Shown: positions 60,601 to 64,000 of the stretch, piece after piece
Position numbering within the stretch: the stretch's first letter is position 1
Layout: every line of letters starts with the position of its first letter
NCBI GenBank assembly: GCA_013306675.1
Contig: JABLUY010000006.1
Span: 62,001 to 126,000 of the forward strand
Length of the DNA: 64,000 nt
From: Thraustochytrium sp. TN22
Taxonomy: Eukaryota; Sar; Bigyra; Thraustochytrida; Thraustochytriidae
Direction of reading: 5' to 3'
Notes under the pieces: model-generated
The model's database searches: none
The model's input: only the letters and a program-made list of their open reading frames with translations
What the model was told of the DNA's origin: nothing
Program-made: the position numbers and the translations under genes

Positions 60601-62903
60601 CCGGATGCGGTGCGCGCGATCTGCATACTGTTTGTTCCAGCTTTCAGTGAGAGCCAGCGCCGCTGCACATCCTTAGCACGAAGAATCCCTTTGACGACGG
60701 CGAACTCGCTGTCAAAGCCGATGCACGGCTTGGCTGGAAGTGCACCACCCTGCCCAAGCTGGCGCATGTCCTGAGCGCGCGGCAGCACGCCATGCAAGGA
60801 CTTTTTATCCTTCATGCCCTTGACCTCGACGCCGTGAAAGGTGGCAAAGGTAAAGCCAACATCTTGTCCCCGACACAGTGCCTTGGTGTTGTCATCGCAG
60901 ATGACACACCAGTTCTGGGAGAACATGGCGTGCCGAAGCCGGGAACTCGGCTCTGCGGCTTCGCTCGCTGCTTCGGGGTCACCACCGTCGGGTAGACCAG
61001 GGCCAGACGAGACCCCGCCGTTCGTGGACCTCGCCGCCTTGCCTGATCCCGTGGTGGACTGCATCGCGCTCAAAGCCATGTTCGTAAGGGTCAAGGAGCG
61101 GACCTTGGCGTGCGCGAGCCGCAGATGTGACATGCGCATCCGTGCCTGGTCGTCCTCCCATGCCTTGGCCGACTTGTAGCCGTAGGCCATGAGCCGTGCG
61201 GCCACGTTGACCGTGTTGCCCACGAGCGCGAACTCCTTTCGGTGGTTGTTGCCGACGATGCCCGAGTAGGCCTGGCCCGAGGTGACACCGGCGTACGCGT
61301 GCACGTCGATTCGAGCGAGATCCTGGCAAAATTTGACCGCGCACTTGAGACCGCGTGCAGGGTCGTCAACGTGCACGCACCTGGGAACGCCCAGAGCGAA
61401 GATCATCACCATACCCTTGTCGTCCACGAGGAACTGGCGCAGCATGGCCTCAAAGGTGCGGAGCACGCGCTGTGCGATGCTCACCACCTCGTCAATCAGG
61501 TTCAGAAACTGGCCCTCGCTGCTGTCTAGCGCGCATTGGATTCGCGGGCCTGATAGTTTCACGAAAATGACCGTCACGTCGCGGATCTCTGCCTCCACGT
61601 GAAGACGAGGCTGATCGCTCCAGCCGTCTACTTCGAGAGGCGGCGGCACGAACATGAGAGCCTTGCTGGGCGCGAGCGCCGGTGAGAAACCTGCCTGGTT
61701 CGTCTCCAGCTGACGCCCTGCGCTCCTTTCTGGCGCAGCTTCTGCTCCCGAGCTGTCGGCCACCACCCCACGAACACTGTCCATATCAACGGAAGTGACC
61801 CGGAAGAACGCTGGCGTTGTATCCGCCTCGTCCGCGGCTTCTTGCGTGGGCCACGCCTCGACGGTTGTACCCGTGCGGTCCATAGTCTCGGTGTCGATGA
61901 CGAGCTCACGCGCACTTGCCTGGTCGAGTGCCTTTCCCAGGTCCCCATAGAGCGGACCCATGGTCATGAACTGGAACTCCGAGTCCTGGCCGCCACCTGC
62001 CACGTAGAGGTGCAGCGGACCAGACGCCACGGCGACGTGTAGCTGCAGCGTGCGATCATGAAATTGCGGCTGCGCGCGGGCCAGCTCTAGCCCGCAGCGA
62101 ACAGCGGCGATCGCGTTGAGTCGCCTTCGCCGGCGCAAAAGGGCCTCGGCTTGGGCGCCAAGGTCTAGCATGCACAGAATCTCGGCGCACTCTGCTGGGT
62201 CGGGTCCTTGCCGCGACGCCTGCGCGCACTCTCGCATCGCCGCGTCCAAGGAGGCCTGGCACGGCGTAATATCGAACCATGCGATGATGAGCGCGTCGCC
62301 CGCAAAGTTGAGAATGTCACCGCCAAAGGCAGAAATGATCTCGATGAGCGTGGAGAAACAGTTGTTGATGCCCGCCTGCAGCCTGTCCAGTCCGCGAGCG
62401 CCTTGCGCGCAATACTCTTCCGAGAGCTTGCAAAACCCGGAGACGTCCGCAAGCATAAGGCTGCAGTCAGACCTCATGACGAAGGGCCAGACTTGCCGCG
62501 AGACCGTCTCGATGCCCTCTTCGCTGCCCGACGCTTCGTTCATCTTGATCTCGCGCTGCCGCTCAATCTCCATTAGTCGTAGCGCCACATCCGGCGTAAA
62601 GGCGAGAATATCACGCGCAAGCGACGTCGGGATGTGGGATTTCCAGTGCTGCTGGATGAGGTCTAATCTCATGCTGTGCAGCGTCATGCTCGCCTGCCCG
62701 TTTTGCGACGTGCCTGAGCCCTGCGACGGGCGCATCTGCACCTCGTCAAGGAGATCCGTCGCGCTTTGCAGTTTCCTGTGCTCCGACGCATCCTTCAGTG
62801 TTACTCTTCTGCTCCGCGAATTAGCGTGCTGCACACGCTGAGCTTCCGCATCGGGGTCGATGCCGACGCCAGCGTGTGCGTCGCCACCGCTCTCGCCTGC
62901 CAT
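57627..62903 (-). CDS. Soluble-type adenylyl cyclase (ADCY10-like)
   Basis: The ATG at 62903 gives 1758 residues without membrane helices. Cyclase domain C1 (about 140-340) has both metal aspartates, D153 in LADVSGF and D203 in FAGDAL. Domain C2 (about 440-620) has lost the first aspartate (FVKLSGP) but keeps ALVGNTVNVAARLM with the Asn and Arg used in catalysis, the C1-metal/C2-partner split known for sAC. A long acidic insertion (about 890-985, with DEVG repeats) follows. Then comes a STAND-like NTPase with Walker A AEEGGGKSAF (K1086) and Walker B LVLAFDDIHFMD, and a helical C-terminal region. It makes cAMP in cytosol, nucleus or cilium. In animals it responds to bicarbonate and calcium. 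That response cannot be read here. Confidence 0.92.
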   Translation of the reverse strand: MAGESGGDAHAGVGIDPDAEAQRVQHANSRSRRVTLKDASEHRKLQSATDLLDEVQMRPSQGSGTSQNGQASMTLHSMRLDLIQQHWKSHIPTSLARDILAFTPDVALRLMEIERQREIKMNEASGSEEGIETVSRQVWPFVMRSDCSLMLADVSGFCKLSEEYCAQGARGLDRLQAGINNCFSTLIEIISAFGGDILNFAGDALIIAWFDITPCQASLDAAMRECAQASRQGPDPAECAEILCMLDLGAQAEALLRRRRRLNAIAAVRCGLELARAQPQFHDRTLQLHVAVASGPLHLYVAGGGQDSEFQFMTMGPLYGDLGKALDQASARELVIDTETMDRTGTTVEAWPTQEAADEADTTPAFFRVTSVDMDSVRGVVADSSGAEAAPERSAGRQLETNQAGFSPALAPSKALMFVPPPLEVDGWSDQPRLHVEAEIRDVTVIFVKLSGPRIQCALDSSEGQFLNLIDEVVSIAQRVLRTFEAMLRQFLVDDKGMVMIFALGVPRCVHVDDPARGLKCAVKFCQDLARIDVHAYAGVTSGQAYSGIVGNNHRKEFALVGNTVNVAARLMAYGYKSAKAWEDDQARMRMSHLRLAHAKVRSLTLTNMALSAMQSTTGSGKAARSTNGGVSSGPGLPDGGDPEAASEAAEPSSRLRHAMFSQNWCVICDDNTKALCRGQDVGFTFATFHGVEVKGMKDKKSLHGVLPRAQDMRQLGQGGALPAKPCIGFDSEFAVVKGILRAKDVQRRWLSLKAGTNSMQIARTASGTVLPAQHDGTGVDMREGKQKDGEGNFKLHAGPGNGSRMVSLRRSARRSSAHSRLTSDFASFNSFASKSRASTTTAGKGTSPGSRYLSSNADSDADPEEFNESKYLSSREDVEEGGKSSRGGSYGASNGDEVSDEVGDEVGDEVGDGDENEHENNDDNDDDNDDFVVKEEEEGYINGTAEEKEEGEFDKFKTDYDDDEENNDNKDDKVEEHEEKKGEAAGLRAQDEKSRMGSAQRWTKQSSPSTIGDEGSEAWSPWSPAHESAGGEGDKEDAESASRDSRRRSTGQSARLKWRAAQAYVNSGNHGGTMVLVRAEEGGGKSAFLRHACNYAASIDFVPLLVHLRQEEQYQPYSAFSCMLQSLRASSSVSKLMEKDGRSDYFGGLLENWEALLTAQERAYAPDIKDKILLKGNGPGGWDTRESLESKSYKRTRSALLKLFYTAEFRKLLSESLVLAFDDIHFMDTCSWDIFMSAVGIMDLDVMLMGTVAAGRSGRGKTVSLVSLPRLTNASLRPDAIDGTVEGLSPALVREVSQRRSRATVKHIVRPSKMGTDWQGELYTVHLPRLSRVDVGLLVKQLFPERAWTEADCARIFSASHGQPFLAVEIARGVAAQTARGSAACILDGATAEIAGIPEHDVLTNAFRARLDTLGSVEQRCLKAASVIGPIFDYETLADILPRSFLRRREDNQTLLDAVLRVLELESFVSVAASSDAAETEYAFTHPKLQTTCYALLLRADQVSLHKQVASWISRVHQDDLRAFYIPLYFHLTRADDFDSAMDYVVGAAQLYVEAGAFTEALLVLHELMIHLQYRDRLKQRTLRMVANSLRMIVRTATSDDNSQSSAGSREYVAQRPVSTTTFVTAKHALLFGEHSEASGIDTASGSALDAEETTHRHQSVLLTRYFSSSEDHQAARNFLLASRKSEESAFSTLSAEGQFFALADEVIEAIDERLHRRASSTLRLSGAAMAEAAATTLHASKANFDQGPRTKVCTIQ

Positions 62904-64000
62904 GACGCTTCTAGACGCGGCTGCGGCTACGGCTGCGACTCCGCCTGCACGGAGACCGCCACCTCAGGGCCACGGTACCGCCGCCGTGGTGGTGCCACGA
63001 AGCGTTGCGCGGCGCCGCGCCGCGCAGCGTGAGCGTGGGAACTGCGCAGCGCGCAGGTCTTCCCTTCCTTCGCCACGCAAGATCGCGCCCGCGACCCCGC
63101 CACGGGTGGCGACGCTCGCCCTCGACGCCGCCAAGGCGACAGCGACTTGCAGAGCTGAGCTCAATTCGGTCGCTCGCACGCCAGCAAGCTTCCACGTGCT
63201 GGAAGGCCTGCAGCTAGCTAGCCTGGTGTGCACGTACGTGTGTGCCGAGGTGGCATGCAATGCGCACAGCAGCATCAACCGCTCACTGGTCCCCGCGCTG
63301 GCATGCTCCCGGCCGTGGTGAGGTAAAAGGCCGGTGGTGGCCGTGAGGGAACAGCACACTTAAAACAGTATGCATACTTCAGCTTCCAGCAACTTGCTTT
63401 CGCGCTCTAGGCCTATTGGCAGCCGGGCCGCGCCCTCAGCCTGCTTTAAAAACCCAACCGCGCTCGAAACGGAACCTTGCCGCCGGTCCCAGTCGGTTGA
63501 TGAGCGGATGCCCGCATCCGGACCAGGACGATGAGCGTCGAGTGCACTGGTCGGCTGTGGCCAGTGCCAATTCAATGCACCACACCATGCAATGCGCACC
63601 TGTTCGTGCGCTGCCTTCCGCGTCGCATCGAATATTCGAACTTCGAAGTCGGACGCGCCCGGCATCGTACTTCCAGTCGCCGTGACAGCCTGAGAGCGGC
63701 GGTCCCGCGGCCGGGCGGCAGGCAAGCTGAGAAGGATAAAAACGAACCCGAGAAAAAAAAAAAAGCGAGCCGCCCCGGCTGGCGGTCAACATCCTCCAGC
63801 TAGCTAGCTAGCTGGGGCGCCCTTGGAGCGACCTGGACCAGCGGGCCGAACAAGAACAATGATCATGCAGCATGATGCACCCGCAGGCGGCCGGACGACA
63901 AGCACGAGCGCCATTCGTCGCGCCAAAATAATCTTGTCGTGGCACCAGGTGGCATTTGCACCCCATCTTTGGGGAAGCACACGACGCGGGCAGCCAGCAA
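62904..64000. other. Region upstream of the adenylyl cyclase to right edge
   Basis: No supported gene. The first 250 bp are GC-rich and probably promoter and leader of the cyclase. CTAG-rich tracts lie at about 63211-63222 and 63796-63815 (the latter a palindrome). A short A run lies at 63754-63765. Open frames on either strand lack motifs. Confidence 0.45.

Noticed and set aside
1-64000. Transposons, LTR or virus-derived elements, CRISPR arrays, rRNA
   Set aside because: No reverse transcriptase, integrase, transposase, capsid or terminal-repeat pair was recognised. The repeats seen are microsatellites and local tandem duplications.

Overview
The window reads as nuclear DNA of a GC-rich, intron-poor eukaryote. 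Its genes are mostly single long open frames with strongly G/C-ending codons, ATG starts and family content found only in eukaryotes: axonemal dynein, CDKL-type kinase, Qc-SNARE, RMI1, HVA22/REEP and heterotrimeric G alpha. An intronless 15 kb dynein gene, motile-cilium genes and a pyruvate kinase with a mitochondria-like leader suggest a flagellate protist. A thraustochytrid/labyrinthulomycete stramenopile is my best guess, but this is inference from style and gene content, not from a marker gene.

Layout, left to right (+ or - strand): aldehyde dehydrogenase (+); a tentative small spliced gene (+); a membrane-anchored cupredoxin-like/DUF305 protein (+); a G protein alpha subunit (-); pyruvate kinase (+); a tryptophan-dioxygenase/PLP-enzyme fusion (-); an E2F-like protein (+) whose coding 3' end overlaps an SFI1-like repeat protein (-); RMI1 (+); a two-exon DPM2 (-) that no single open frame reveals; CDKL5-like kinase (+); a WW-MyTH4-FERM protein (+); a long HVA22/REEP protein (+); a 5060-residue dynein heavy chain (-); a PP4-like phosphatase (+); a prenylated PRL phosphatase (-); an FGGY sugar kinase (+); a two-exon Qc-SNARE (-); and a soluble-type adenylyl cyclase (-). 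From the G alpha gene onward strands largely alternate. Convergent 3' ends are tight (68 bp overlap, 24 bp, 84-85 bp, 279 bp), while divergent pairs share longer GC-rich, repeat-filled spacers.

Introns are rare but real. Two small genes (DPM2 and the SNARE) have introns of 167 and 119 nt with GTGCGT/GTGAGT donors. Other small spliced genes may therefore hide in the apparent gaps, and several gaps hold coding-like stretches that I could not resolve.

Functional themes: a cilium/centriole set (dynein heavy chain, CDKL5-like kinase, SFI1-like protein, sAC-type cyclase), signalling (G alpha, PP4-like, PRL), membrane traffic and ER (SNARE, HVA22/REEP, DPM2), and central metabolism (ALDH, pyruvate kinase, FGGY kinase, tryptophan catabolism). 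The most unusual proteins are the TDO/PLP-enzyme fusion, the cupredoxin-like + DUF305 surface protein and the motor-less WW-MyTH4-FERM protein. I saw no rRNA, tRNA, CRISPR array or recognisable transposon or virus-derived element.
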